The notes beneath the pieces were generated by a model, which ran no database searches, was not told the origin of the DNA, and was given only the letters and a program-made list of their open reading frames with translations. Shown here one piece after another: positions 46,668-54,831 of a DNA stretch of 64,000 bases. The stretch comes from Bradyrhizobium hereditatis (GTDB lineage Bacteria; Pseudomonadota; Alphaproteobacteria; Rhizobiales; Xanthobacteraceae). The position numbers and the translations under genes are program-made. Each line of letters opens with the position of its first letter. Position 1 is the stretch's first letter. The stretch covers positions 62,001 to 126,000 of the forward strand of contig NZ_JAGKJK010000003.1 of the NCBI RefSeq assembly GCF_020329435.1. The letters run 5' to 3'.

Positions 46668-46838
46668 CACGTTAGAATCTCCTCGCGTTGATTGACATGA
46701 CTGGAACGGGCCGTGCGCAAATGGCGCGCGCCGAACGGCAGGCCGCTTGCGCGATGGAAACGGTCTGCGATCGAAGCTGCATGACGATCGGCAAAGGCGG
46801 GCGCGATCAGCGTGATACCTTGTGGCAGGCCATTGGGC
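46667..46838 (-). pseudogene. Amidase C-terminal remnant
   Basis: About 56 codons read LPNGLPQGITLIAPAFADRHAASIADRFHRASGLP, the C-terminal end of amidase-signature enzymes of the allophanate-hydrolase type, and stop at the start of the binding-protein gene. Everything upstream has been replaced by IS66 sequence. An amidase-SBP-ATPase-permease operon was probably the original arrangement. Confidence 0.65.
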
Positions 46839-48069
46839 AGGTCACCCAGCCGGCAAGCGTCGACCGGTCAAGATGGACGCCTTGGCCGGCCAAAATCCGC
46901 ACCTGCCGGTACAGCGGCAAATACCAGGCGAACTTCGAGACCACCACGTGGCTCACCAGGGCCGTCGACACCATGCCACTCTCAATCAGGCGCGGCAGCA
47001 CCTTCGCCTGGACCACACCGTCGGTGCAGCCGCGGCAGGCGTATTTGGGACGGATCGTCCGCAGCACCCGCAAGATCGCCGGGATGATGTCCAGTACCTC
47101 ACTGACGTCCTCGCCGATCTTGTGGAGCTGGCCCTGGCAGCACGGGCAGGCGGTCGCCTCAGGCTCCAGCACCTGCTCAAAAGCGCGGCAGGTGCTTGGG
47201 CAGCGCGCCGATGTTGCGGCGCGCCTTCTTGCGCGGCTTATCAGACGGCTTCGCCGCAGCCGCATCGTCGTTGGCGGCCGCAGGCGGGGTGGCGCCGGCC
47301 TCAAGGTCGTCAAGCTCAAGCGCGAGTTGCGCGCGTCCACTCGAGCTGCGTTGCACTTAGATGCACCACACCGTCGCGGATCGGCGGCCAGGTGAAACGC
47401 CCCTGGTGCAACCACTTCGTCACCAGCACCATGCCGCTGCCGTCCCACGCAAAAGCTTCACTCTGTCCATGCGTTTGCTGCGGAACACGAAGACGTCGCC
47501 ACAATACGGGTTCGCACGGAGCGCTTCGCTCACCAGCGCCGACAGCGTGTGGACCGACTTGCGAAAGTCGACCGGCTGCGCCGCAAGCACCACCTTGAGG
47601 TCGGAGCGTAGTGCAATCACCGGATGCCCCGAAGCGCTGACAGCACCGTCGAAAGTGTCGTCAGCTCCACGCCCGGCTCAACCCGGATGCGCGCCCCACT
47701 CAGCTCGATCTCGATCACCCCGCAGGGCTTGGCCGGTGGCGCGGCGATCTCCGTTTGTGCCGCCAAAATACGTTCGGACTCGCCAGCTGTCCCGCCACCG
47801 CTTCCGGCGCCAATTTGGATCGGCACGAAGTTCGGCGCCTTGCCGGCCACTGCCGCCGCAACCTGGCGTCGTCACACCGTGAGCAGCCCGCGGGAAACGC
47901 CATTGCGCCGCGCCACCTCGGAGATGTTCGCACCTTCCTCAAAGCTCTCCGCCGCCATCCGGGCCTTCTCCTCGCCCGTCCACCGTCGCCGTCGGCGCTT
48001 CCCAGTGATCACCTCGACGCGACGATAGGAGTCACCTTCCTGCCTGGCATCAAGCATGGCATTTGCCAT
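46839..48069 (-). mobile_element. IS66-family element remnant
   Basis: Pieces of all three IS66 genes in order on the minus strand. TnpA spans 48069-47617 in two frames (RRRRWTGEEKARMAAESFEEGANISEVARRNGVSRG, then VIEIELSGARIRVEPG). TnpB spans 47620-47316, also in two frames (VDFRKSVHTLSALVSEAL, then GSGMVLVTKWLHQGRF). TnpC has a frameshift near 47186 and is cut off at about 46839 after LDRSTLAGWV, inside its zinc-finger and linker half. None of the frames is intact, so the element cannot transpose by itself. Confidence 0.82.
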
Positions 48070-48116
48070 CGTTCCACCTCCAGCGAACCGCTCATGCCAG
48101 GCTGTATCGCAGGCGA

Positions 48117-48134
48117 ACCTCGCGATCGCGAGGT
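48117..48134. repeat. Perfect 18-bp palindrome next to the IS66 remnant
   Basis: ACCTCGCGATCGCGAGGT reads the same on both strands. It lies 48 bases outside the tnpA start, in the expected region of the element end. The sequence between it and the SieB-like gene (to 48334) holds no gene I can support. Confidence 0.5.
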
Positions 48135-48334
48135 GGGGACCTCATGCCGGTTACCGATGAGGCGTCAGCGCAGCGCCAGCATCGAGCCGAGCCTGCCGCC
48201 GCTAGTCTCGCGTCGATGGCAGGCTCATTCGAGTGGTCAGGTGGTCGCCGCTCGGCAGAGAGGCCGTCGCTTGCTGATGGGGAATGCTCGGCAGCGGCGG
48301 CCCTTTTCGCTCGATCATCTCTTAGACGAGCTTG

Positions 48335-48952
48335 CTAACCGCACTCGGAGGGCCTGCTATCTCGCCATCCATGGCACTCGCCACGGATGCGGCTCGATAT
48401 CATTGCGGCCCCGCGATTGATGCGGAAGTGATCTTTGTGCGCTATGAGCACGTCCCAGACGTGATCCGGAACGGCCATAGGAACATCGGACATGGTGATG
48501 TGCTGGCCGGGCCGCGCCGCCACGACGACAATTCCGCGCGAGAGCAAGGAAGCGGCATACCCCCCATCGCTCTCGGCCGTGAACATCTTCTGGTTCTTGG
48601 CTAGCATGTAAGCGACGATCTTCTTTTTCTCTTCGGTCATGAAGGGGATGTAGTCGCGCACCGCGCGCTTCGCGCGACGTAGCTTGACTGCATGCAAAAC
48701 CCAAGTCTGCACGGGGAAAAATTTCAAAGCGGCGCTGATAAAGCTGGCGATGGCGAGAAAGCCGCATATCAGGCCGGCGATTGCCGCCAGCTGTATCATC
48801 CAGGGATCGAGCGGCGGCAGCCAGCTCCACCTTGCAAAAAGCAAGAAGAGTCCGCAGGCGGCCGAGACGGCGGCAGTTTGCCAGCCGCTCGCTTTGAGAA
48901 TTTCCAGCCATCTTGGGTCGGGTATCGCCAAAATTGCACCTCTGGATGCCAC
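48335..48952 (-). CDS. SieB-like superinfection exclusion protein
   Basis: A 205-residue protein with two membrane spans (about 25-45 and 52-76) and a cytoplasmic domain. MTEEKKKIVAYMLAKNQKMFTAESDGGYAASLLSRGIVVV followed by VPDHVWDVLIAHKDHF matches the layout of the SieB superinfection-exclusion family: a short winged-helix-like region after the membrane anchor. Such proteins abort infection by related phages. It is solitary and lies between an IS remnant and a broken gene, a usual setting for defence cargo. Confidence 0.65.
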   Translation of the reverse strand: MASRGAILAIPDPRWLEILKASGWQTAAVSAACGLFLLFARWSWLPPLDPWMIQLAAIAGLICGFLAIASFISAALKFFPVQTWVLHAVKLRRAKRAVRDYIPFMTEEKKKIVAYMLAKNQKMFTAESDGGYAASLLSRGIVVVAARPGQHITMSDVPMAVPDHVWDVLIAHKDHFRINRGAAMISSRIRGECHGWRDSRPSECG

Positions 48953-49087
48953 CCCCGTTTATCACACACGGGGCAATTACAGGGTTCCGCCCTCGCATTT
49001 AGTTACAGTTACTCCCACTAGACTTTGTGTTCACGTGTTCACTATTTGTTCTAATTGAATATAGCGGATCGGCCCGCGAGCTGGCGC

Positions 49088-49451
49088 ATGCCCACACCAA
49101 AGCAATTCGAGAAAATGGCCGCAGAGGCCGAGCGTCCGCGCGATCCGACACCTGGCCCAGCCCCCGGGTGATCCAGTCCCGGACGAGCTATGGACGAGCC
49201 TGTTGGCCGATCCGCGCGCGGCCGGAAAGCCAAAGCACCCTATCCAGCAATGCCGTCTCGCCAAGATCGCGCGCCATGTCCTGCGCATCGAATGCTCGCG
49301 CTGCTCTCGCATCGTCGAAATTCAGAAGGCGGAGGCCGTCAGGTTCTACGGACCGCACGCGCTCTGGAAAGATGTCGGTCAGCGGCTGCTCGACCAAAAC
49401 TGCCCTATCCGCACAGGCAGGCACGAGGAAGATGGATGCTGGCCCAATTAA
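49088..49451 (+). pseudogene. Conserved Bradyrhizobium hypothetical protein, frameshifted
   Basis: The first frame, MPTPKQFEKMAAEAERPRDP to GPAPG, ends at 49171; the next frame continues as DPVPDELWTSLLADPRAAGKPKHP and IARHVLRIECSRCSRIVEIQKAEAVRFYGPHALWKDVGQRLL to the stop at 49449. Deleting one base in the CCCCCGGG run near 49160-49168 joins them. The CSRC pair and the ending GRHEEDGCWP suggest a small metal-binding protein, a type I recall as common in Bradyrhizobium. Confidence 0.65.
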
Positions 49452-49536
49452 AGTAGTTGATTGATTACGACTCGGCTCAACCCGTGATAGACATTAGTCA
49501 AGAGCAAATTCGATCAATCCGCAGGAGGTCAATGTT

Positions 49537-50040
49537 TTGGACTGCAATTCAATCTCAGAGCTTGTTGAGCTTACGATGCTCGTTGCCAAATCCGAGGAAA
49601 AGCCTGACGAAAGCGACCTCCAGGTGGACCTTCGAGTAAGTCCGGCACAGATTGAAGGGCCCGACGATCTCACTATATCCGTTTCGGTCAAGCGGCTGAC
49701 ATTAAGCCTGGACCTAGCGGGTCTGCATATTGCTCCCAATTCGCGCTTCGGCGAATTGACCAAACCCAACGTCGATGTTCATGAAACGACGCTTAAAACG
49801 GAAACCTCGGTTGAAGGCGAGATGAAGGGCGACGCCGGACTTAAGCTGAATGCTACATCGCTGCCTGAAGTAAGTTTTGGAGTCGGCGCAAAGAGAGTCG
49901 CGAAAACAACTAATTCAGTTTCTTCCACTGCGAAGCAAAGCCATGTTCGGGTCCGAGCGCGCGGAAATCAAACATGGGATGTGACTGAACCACCTTGGGA
50001 GGATGTGAAACATCTTGATGCAACATATTTAAAACAGTGA
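49537..50040 (+). CDS. Hypothetical protein, first gene of a low-GC cassette
   Basis: A 167-residue protein of no recognised family. It is rich in beta-forming segments (DLQVDLRVSPAQIEGPDDLTISVSVKRLTLSLDL) and contains a Ser/Thr-rich stretch. The start is TTG, chosen because AGGAGG stands eight bases before it and the ATG at 49532 is in a different frame that stops early. Codon use (many AAA, ATA, TTA-type codons) differs from the high-GC neighbours, a sign of transfer. Confidence 0.6.
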   Translation: MDCNSISELVELTMLVAKSEEKPDESDLQVDLRVSPAQIEGPDDLTISVSVKRLTLSLDLAGLHIAPNSRFGELTKPNVDVHETTLKTETSVEGEMKGDAGLKLNATSLPEVSFGVGAKRVAKTTNSVSSTAKQSHVRVRARGNQTWDVTEPPWEDVKHLDATYLKQ

Positions 50041-50053
50041 CGTCCTTTGTAAG

Positions 50054-50281
50054 GTGCGGTCGCAGAAGGGAGCTAACGCCAGAAGCGTGCACCTTAGCGC
50101 GTTCGCTAAACAGAAAGAGTTAGCACTCTCTGCAATCAAGCCGCGCTCACTTCTTCAATTCCGCAGCACAAACCATGAGCGACTAATGAGAGTGCTCATT
50201 GGCAAGGCGATCTCATCGTCTGAAGGCGAATATAGTGGCATCGTGACATTCTCTAGTTCAGAGGCCGACCTTGAAGATTGA
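50054..50281 (+). CDS. Hypothetical protein, second gene of the cassette
   Basis: A 75-residue frame starting with GTG, 13 bases behind the previous gene. No family recognised. Its stop codon overlaps the presumed TTG start of the pentapeptide gene (TTGAAGATTGA), which suggests translational coupling of the three genes. The ribosome binding site is weak, so confidence is moderate. Confidence 0.45.
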   Translation: MRSQKGANARSVHLSAFAKQKELALSAIKPRSLLQFRSTNHERLMRVLIGKAISSSEGEYSGIVTFSSSEADLED

Positions 50282-51429
50282 TCGTTCCGCATCCGACTTG
50301 ATTGCGCCAGAAGCCCTAGAACTCGCCAATCGCTTTTTGGCGTATGAGAGTACAAACTTCTCCGATCAACTCGCATTTCTCAAGATCGACCCCAGCCGTG
50401 AATTGCGTCACGCTGACCTGTCCTTCTGACTTCTCAGGGTCTGATTTGAGCGGGTTCGATTTCACTGGGGCAAATCTTCACGGCGTGACTGGTGTTAATG
50501 TAAAATGGGACGACACCACGAATTTTCACGATGCTGATGTATCAAACTCAGTTTTCGCGTATCCGCTCGCCAAGAAACAATTCTTCACTGAAAACCCCGA
50601 CCTGGCAGAGCGGGTCGAGCGGCTCAAGAACGAACACTGGGCTAACGCGATCCTCACAGTCGAGGCGATGTTGAGGGCGGATGCAAGATCCCGATCAGGC
50701 GACGCATTGAAGGTAGCGCGGGCAGTTTTTGATGAAGCAAAGAGCCTCACTGTTAGGTCTGAAATTCTTCTCTACATGGGGCTCGGTGTAGAGAGCAAAG
50801 AGGAACACAAAGCATTCATATATAACACGCTCCGCAATTTTAACAGCGAGCCGAGCATCCTTCGCTCCTGCTTGAGGGCGTTAAGATCGCTCTATGCAAA
50901 CGACAAAGACGCGTTCAATCTGATGGCGCAGTACGTGGCCCACCCCGACGAAAAGGTAAGTCAGGAGGCAGTTGTCGGCGTCTTGTACTCGCGACATTTT
51001 TCTTCCGCTAACGACAACGTCAGAGACTTGCTGGCCTCCACCGGTTCTGGACTGGCAAGGCGATCTTACGTTGAGCGGATAGCAGTAGCTGAGTTCAAGA
51101 AATTTTCCGAGATACTGCTCGACGACGAAGTGGTGAACTACATCGATTTTGCAAAGCCGATTTCCAATGCAAAGCTCGAAAGGATGGCACGGCGTTCGTT
51201 CTCCAACCCTCGTCTGCGTGGTATCCGCGCTAAGGAACACGTCGCATTGCTTGTCGACCGCGACTCGCGGCCACACGCCGCTGACGAGGATGATCCGGCG
51301 CGCCGCGCGCTCATGATAAAGACGCTATTGATAGCCATCGGACAGAAATACCGTATTCCGTTCCGATTGGATGAACAGCCTATCGAGATGGGGAGGCCCC
51401 TCTCTCGCGAGAAAGCGTTGAGCAGCTAA
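50271..51429 (+). pseudogene. Pentapeptide-repeat protein with helical-repeat C-terminal part, frameshifted
   Basis: Frame 1 from TTG 50271 reads FLKIDPSRELRHADLSF and stops at about 50428; frame 2 continues without loss as SDFSGSDLSGFDFTGANLHG and runs to 51429. Joining them gives pentapeptides DLSFS-DFSGS-DLSGF-DFTGA-NLHGV in perfect register, so two bases appear to be missing near 50425. The remaining 300 residues are helical and HEAT-like. An ATG at 50344 would give a 361-residue product lacking the first pentapeptide. Function unknown. Confidence 0.6.
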
Positions 51430-51523
51430 AGCGAGCCGAGCACGTTCTTTCTGCCGCTTCGCTAAAATATTCGCTAGCTCCCGCGAGGGCTGATCAAAAC
51501 AAGTGCTAACTACTTGATTTGAT

Positions 51524-51578
51524 TGGTGGGCGCACCAGGGCTCGAACCTGGGACCCGCTGATTACGAGTCAGCTGCTC
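51524..51578 (-). other. 3' fragment of tRNA-Thr(CGT), predicted att site
   Basis: On the minus strand the sequence has GAGC (D-stem 3' arm), the anticodon arm GCTGA-CTCGTAA-TCAGC with anticodon CGT, the T arm CCAGG-TTCGAGC-CCTGG, the acceptor half TGCGCCC and ACCA. The 5' acceptor strand and the 5' half of the D arm are missing, so it cannot be a working tRNA. It matches the duplicated segment left when an element integrates into a tRNA 3' end. With CCA to the left, the element lies to the right. Confidence 0.85.
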
Positions 51579-51580
51579 CG

Positions 51581-51796
51581 CTAGCGCCGGCGGCGACGAA
51601 ACAGCTCCTCAGCGTCGACATTCAAGGCATTGGCAATCCGCTCAAGCACTAAAAGAGATGGATTTCTTTTGCCGGTTTCGACGCCACTTAGATACGTTTG
51701 ATGAACCTTACACATGTCAGCCAGCTCCTCTTGGCTGAGTTTCTTTGCTCGGCGCAATTCCTGAATATTTAGGCCGACTCGGTCCCGCAAGTGCAT
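51581..51796 (-). CDS. XRE-family HTH regulator at the element end
   Basis: A 71-residue protein that is little more than a Cro/CI helix-turn-helix: LNIQELRRAKKLSQEELADMCKVHQTYLSGVETGKRNPSLLVLERIANALNVDAEELF. Complete and well conserved, unlike the broken copy at 30822. Its stop codon lies two bases from the tRNA fragment. Probably a regulator of conjugation or excision; divergent from the next gene. Confidence 0.88.
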   Translation of the reverse strand: MHLRDRVGLNIQELRRAKKLSQEELADMCKVHQTYLSGVETGKRNPSLLVLERIANALNVDAEELFRRRRR

Positions 51797-51884
51797 GCAG
51801 GGAAAGCAGAAGAAACTGCGTCGTCAGCCCATAGACTATGAGTCATAAAATGGATAGATTCGCGTAGCCGAAATAGAGAGACTT

Positions 51885-52280
51885 ATGCCGTCAGATCCGG
51901 TCGAGCCGCGACTTGGTCCCTTCGTCGAAGGTGGCCAAGGAATTACGAATGTAGGTTATCGAGACGAATTGACGGGGCAAGTCGTGTCCTCAGTCGAGAT
52001 TCCGTCCGAATTAATCGAACGTACCGTTCTCGATCGCATCTCGGTGGAAATCGCGTTTTCAGGCGACGGACAGATCGCATCAGCCGCAACTGGTAGTCGG
52101 TCAGCTTCTTCGAAAACAGTGGTCTACGTTGACGAGTTGATCGAAACATTCTTGACCAGCAATAATCTTCATTTGGAGGAGGTCACGATATTCGAGTTGC
52201 GAAGGCTTCTTGAGAGACTCGAAATATCCGTTCGAGCGGTACAGCGATCGATCGCGCAGCTTAAAGAGGCGTCGAATTGA
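51885..52280 (+). CDS. Hypothetical protein of the element
   Basis: A 131-residue acidic protein without a known family. Residues 45-75 form beta-like segments; the last 45 (LHLEEVTIFELRRLLERLEISVRAVQRSIAQL) look like an amphipathic helix pair. It is convergent with the trb operon and divergent from the XRE gene, the only plus-strand gene in this part. Confidence 0.55.
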   Translation: MPSDPVEPRLGPFVEGGQGITNVGYRDELTGQVVSSVEIPSELIERTVLDRISVEIAFSGDGQIASAATGSRSASSKTVVYVDELIETFLTSNNLHLEEVTIFELRRLLERLEISVRAVQRSIAQLKEASN

Positions 52281-52294
52281 GCGACGGGCGACCT

Positions 52295-52528
52295 TCAGGA
52301 AGAGGAAGCTTTCGGCTCGCGCCGTCCTAACTTGCGACGCTTTCTGAACTCCGGATCTGCCTCGATAAATGCATCGAGCATAAACGGTATCAGATCCGCG
52401 ACTTCCTCCCGGCCACGGTACGTTTCCGCATAGAATTCGGCATACTCCCCCAGCCGTTTTGCAAGGCCTGGCGCCAGCACAACATTTATCTTAACTGGCG
52501 TCCTATCAGGTAACTTCGCAAGCTTCAT
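52295..52528 (-). CDS. DUF2274 protein
   Basis: A 77-residue protein. MKLAKLPDRTPVKINVVLAPGLAKRLGEYAEFYAETYR is the DUF2274 signature, a short ribbon-helix-helix-like domain nearly always found directly behind trbI in these elements. It begins three bases after the trbI stop and is the last gene of the trb operon. Confidence 0.88.
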   Translation of the reverse strand: MKLAKLPDRTPVKINVVLAPGLAKRLGEYAEFYAETYRGREEVADLIPFMLDAFIEADPEFRKRRKLGRREPKASSS

Positions 52529-52531
52529 CCT

Positions 52532-53809
52532 TCACCTATCCTTCGCCACAGTTTGAGTGTCCTGATACGGCTTTAGCAACAAATCCTTCGAAACAATCAC
52601 TCGCAGCGGCCATCCGGGCCGCACCGTGATCGTCGGCTGCACATCGAGCTGTCGCTCTACCAGGCGCTGCCCTGCCCGATTAGTCGTTTGCTGCGTGCTC
52701 TGCCGCAGCGCCTTGACGAGATCGCTCTCATCATTGTCAATCGATAATTGCGTCCCGACTCCAATCAGAGTCGCCAGAGCCACGCCCTTCAGCATCTGCC
52801 AAGTGTGGAAATCAACCTCATCCTCAAGGCCGGTGTAACCGGCAACGTCGGTAGCCGGAAGGTTTTCGATCACGATCGAGTTTCCGTTCGGCAGGATGAG
52901 CCGTGTCCATACGACCAGGGCCCGCTTCTGGCCGAAGGCAACGACGCTATCGTACTTGCCCACGAGCCTCGTTCCCTGCGGGATCAACAGATGTTCACCC
53001 GTCACCGTGTCAAAGACGTTCTCGGTGACCTGGCCGATGGTAGCTCCAGGTAAGTCTGAATTCAGCCCCGTCACGAGACTAGCCGGGATGATCGTCCCTG
53101 CCATTACGGCATAGGTGGATGGCGCCGGCTTGAGCGCGTGGGGGTTGGTGGTTTCCGTGTCGGCCTTGGCGCTTGCAAAGGCAAGCTTGCGTGCTTGTGA
53201 CGAAGGAATGATCTCGTCGGACCTGTCGATCATTGCCTGTGCTGTCCTTGCCAGCTCTGCAGCGGATGGTCCCGTATCGGGCGCCGGCGGCCGGAATGGG
53301 GATGGAGAAGCACCCGTCACTTCGGTCGCGCTTGCCTGCTTGCGCTTCTCCGGCTTTTCCGACAAGCGGACGAACAATCCCGACTCCTTCGCCTGCTGGG
53401 CAATTCTCGCTTGCCGGATCCGTTCGGCGCGTTCAGCATCTTCCTCCGGGTTGGTCCGGAAACCCGCGTCCGGTGCAACGCCGGCCTTCTTCTCGTTCTC
53501 CGCAAAGGCCCGGCCGATATCGCCCGGCGACGGAGGTCCAAGCCGCGGCACGGATGGCGGCAGATCCTCATAAGACTTCGGCAGCTTGCTTAACCCCTCG
53601 GCAGTCTGCTTCCGGTCGGTATTGTAAAGCTCTGCCCGCTCCGCCTGCTTGAACGCGCGCGGTCGCAGCGCAATGAGGGTCGCACAGCCAACAAACAGCG
53701 CGGCGATCGCGCAGCCGATTATGAGAGCACGCCTGTTGAGCCGCCGAATGGGCCGCGGCCGAGCCCGCAATTCCAGCTGCTCCGGATCCTGGTCCAATCC
53801 TGTCGTCAT
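52532..53809 (-). CDS. trbI: TrbI, conjugal mating-pair channel protein (VirB10-like)
   Basis: A 425-residue inner-membrane-anchored protein: short cytoplasmic N terminus, one span (about 28-48), a Pro- and charge-rich periplasmic stretch, then the conserved C-terminal beta-barrel domain with TYAVMAGTIIPASLVTGLNSDLPG and HLLIPQGTRLVGKYDSVVAFGQKRALVVW. It bridges the inner and outer membranes in the type IV secretion channel. ATGA overlap with trbG. Confidence 0.93.
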   Translation of the reverse strand: MTTGLDQDPEQLELRARPRPIRRLNRRALIIGCAIAALFVGCATLIALRPRAFKQAERAELYNTDRKQTAEGLSKLPKSYEDLPPSVPRLGPPSPGDIGRAFAENEKKAGVAPDAGFRTNPEEDAERAERIRQARIAQQAKESGLFVRLSEKPEKRKQASATEVTGASPSPFRPPAPDTGPSAAELARTAQAMIDRSDEIIPSSQARKLAFASAKADTETTNPHALKPAPSTYAVMAGTIIPASLVTGLNSDLPGATIGQVTENVFDTVTGEHLLIPQGTRLVGKYDSVVAFGQKRALVVWTRLILPNGNSIVIENLPATDVAGYTGLEDEVDFHTWQMLKGVALATLIGVGTQLSIDNDESDLVKALRQSTQQTTNRAGQRLVERQLDVQPTITVRPGWPLRVIVSKDLLLKPYQDTQTVAKDR

Positions 53810-54831
53810 GAGGCGCTCCCGGTGCTGAAGGCCTGCGACACCGGCCGGGCATCGATACGGATGATCCGGACGATACGCTGCGGATCCTCACCGAGGCGTA
53901 GTTCGGCGGCACCAAACATCCGGTCGACGATGTAGTAGGAACCGCGGACCCTGTAGTTTACGAGATTTGGCCGGCCATCCGTTCCGGCGACAAACAACGG
54001 CGGTGCCTCGCCTTGCGACAGGCCGGATGGCATCTGGATATAAACTTTGCGACCGTCGTCGAAGGCGCGCAGCGGGCGCCATGGCGGATCGTCTCCTTCA
54101 ATGCGATAGCGGAACTTCAGGCTGTCGAGCCGGACCCCACGATCTGCCACCCGCTCCTCGCTTTGTTTGGCGGCTGCGTTCTGCTTGTGGAGGGCAACGA
54201 GAGTGTCCGTCGGATACGTCCACGAGATGGACGCCATATAGGTCGGTTTGGTCGAGAGTAATTCGAGATGATACGCCCGCCGGTCGGTCAAAACCACAAG
54301 GTTGGTCTGAATGTCCGGGAGTGTAGGCTTGATCAGGATGTGAACCCGCCGGGCGCTCCCCTGTCCACTGGAAGTATCGCCGACCACCCAACGGACCGTA
54401 TCGCCCGTGGAGACATCGATCAGTTCCTCGCCCGGTTGCAGCGCGATGGTCGAGACCTTTTCAGGGCTCGCATAGAGCCGGTAGAGCGCGCCCTCCGTCC
54501 AGGGGTAAACCTGAATTGCGTTGATGTATCCGGCGCGCGTCGGCTCCATCGTCGCGGCCTTGTTCGCCTTCTCGATCGCCTGCTCCGGCGGCAGTTGTTC
54601 CTCTTTGGCTCTCTTTCTCGGATAAGGCTTCAATTGACCAGGCAATGGCAGGACTTTTGGCGTTTCGACCACTTGTACAGGCTTTGGCGGATCGGCCTCT
54701 GGAAGCGCCTTCTCAAAGGTCATCTCATCATAGGGCGCTTCAAGATTGAGCTTGGTGGCACATCCGCAGAGCACAATTGACAAGGAAAGGACGCTGGCCG
54801 ACGCAAGCTTGGTGAGGAAAGCGGAATTCAT
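53806..54831 (-). CDS. trbG: TrbG, outer-membrane core protein (VirB9-like)
   Basis: A 341-residue exported lipoprotein candidate: signal with lipobox LCGCA near residue 23, then a Pro- and charge-rich linker and the VirB9/CagX fold (IALQPGEELIDVSTGDTVRWVVGDTSSG; VLTDRRAYHLELLSTKPTYMASISWTYP). It pairs with TrbI in the outer-membrane complex. Overlaps trbI by 4 bases and trbF by 4. Confidence 0.93.
   Translation of the reverse strand: MNSAFLTKLASASVLSLSIVLCGCATKLNLEAPYDEMTFEKALPEADPPKPVQVVETPKVLPLPGQLKPYPRKRAKEEQLPPEQAIEKANKAATMEPTRAGYINAIQVYPWTEGALYRLYASPEKVSTIALQPGEELIDVSTGDTVRWVVGDTSSGQGSARRVHILIKPTLPDIQTNLVVLTDRRAYHLELLSTKPTYMASISWTYPTDTLVALHKQNAAAKQSEERVADRGVRLDSLKFRYRIEGDDPPWRPLRAFDDGRKVYIQMPSGLSQGEAPPLFVAGTDGRPNLVNYRVRGSYYIVDRMFGAAELRLGEDPQRIVRIIRIDARPVSQAFSTGSAS

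Larger units (their letters stand above)
29414..51523. mobile_element. Genomic island integrated at dusA
   Basis: The left end is set by the junction of dusA with a tyrosine integrase gene; dusA is a known target of a dedicated integrase family. Contents are accessory: three NitT/TauT-type ABC transporters, a TauD-like dioxygenase, an AprBA-like redox cluster, a SieB-like gene, an IS66 remnant and many gene fragments. The right end is not certain; I take the tRNA-Thr fragment at 51524 as the outer limit. I found no second copy of the dusA 5' end in the window. Confidence 0.6.

Noticed and set aside
29400..51523. Second copy of the dusA 5' end as the right att site of island 1
   Set aside because: I looked for CCATCATCGGAGCC-like sequence and found only short chance matches.
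51524..51578. Complete tRNA-Thr gene
   Set aside because: The 5' acceptor strand and the 5' half of the D arm are absent; only the 3' part is present.
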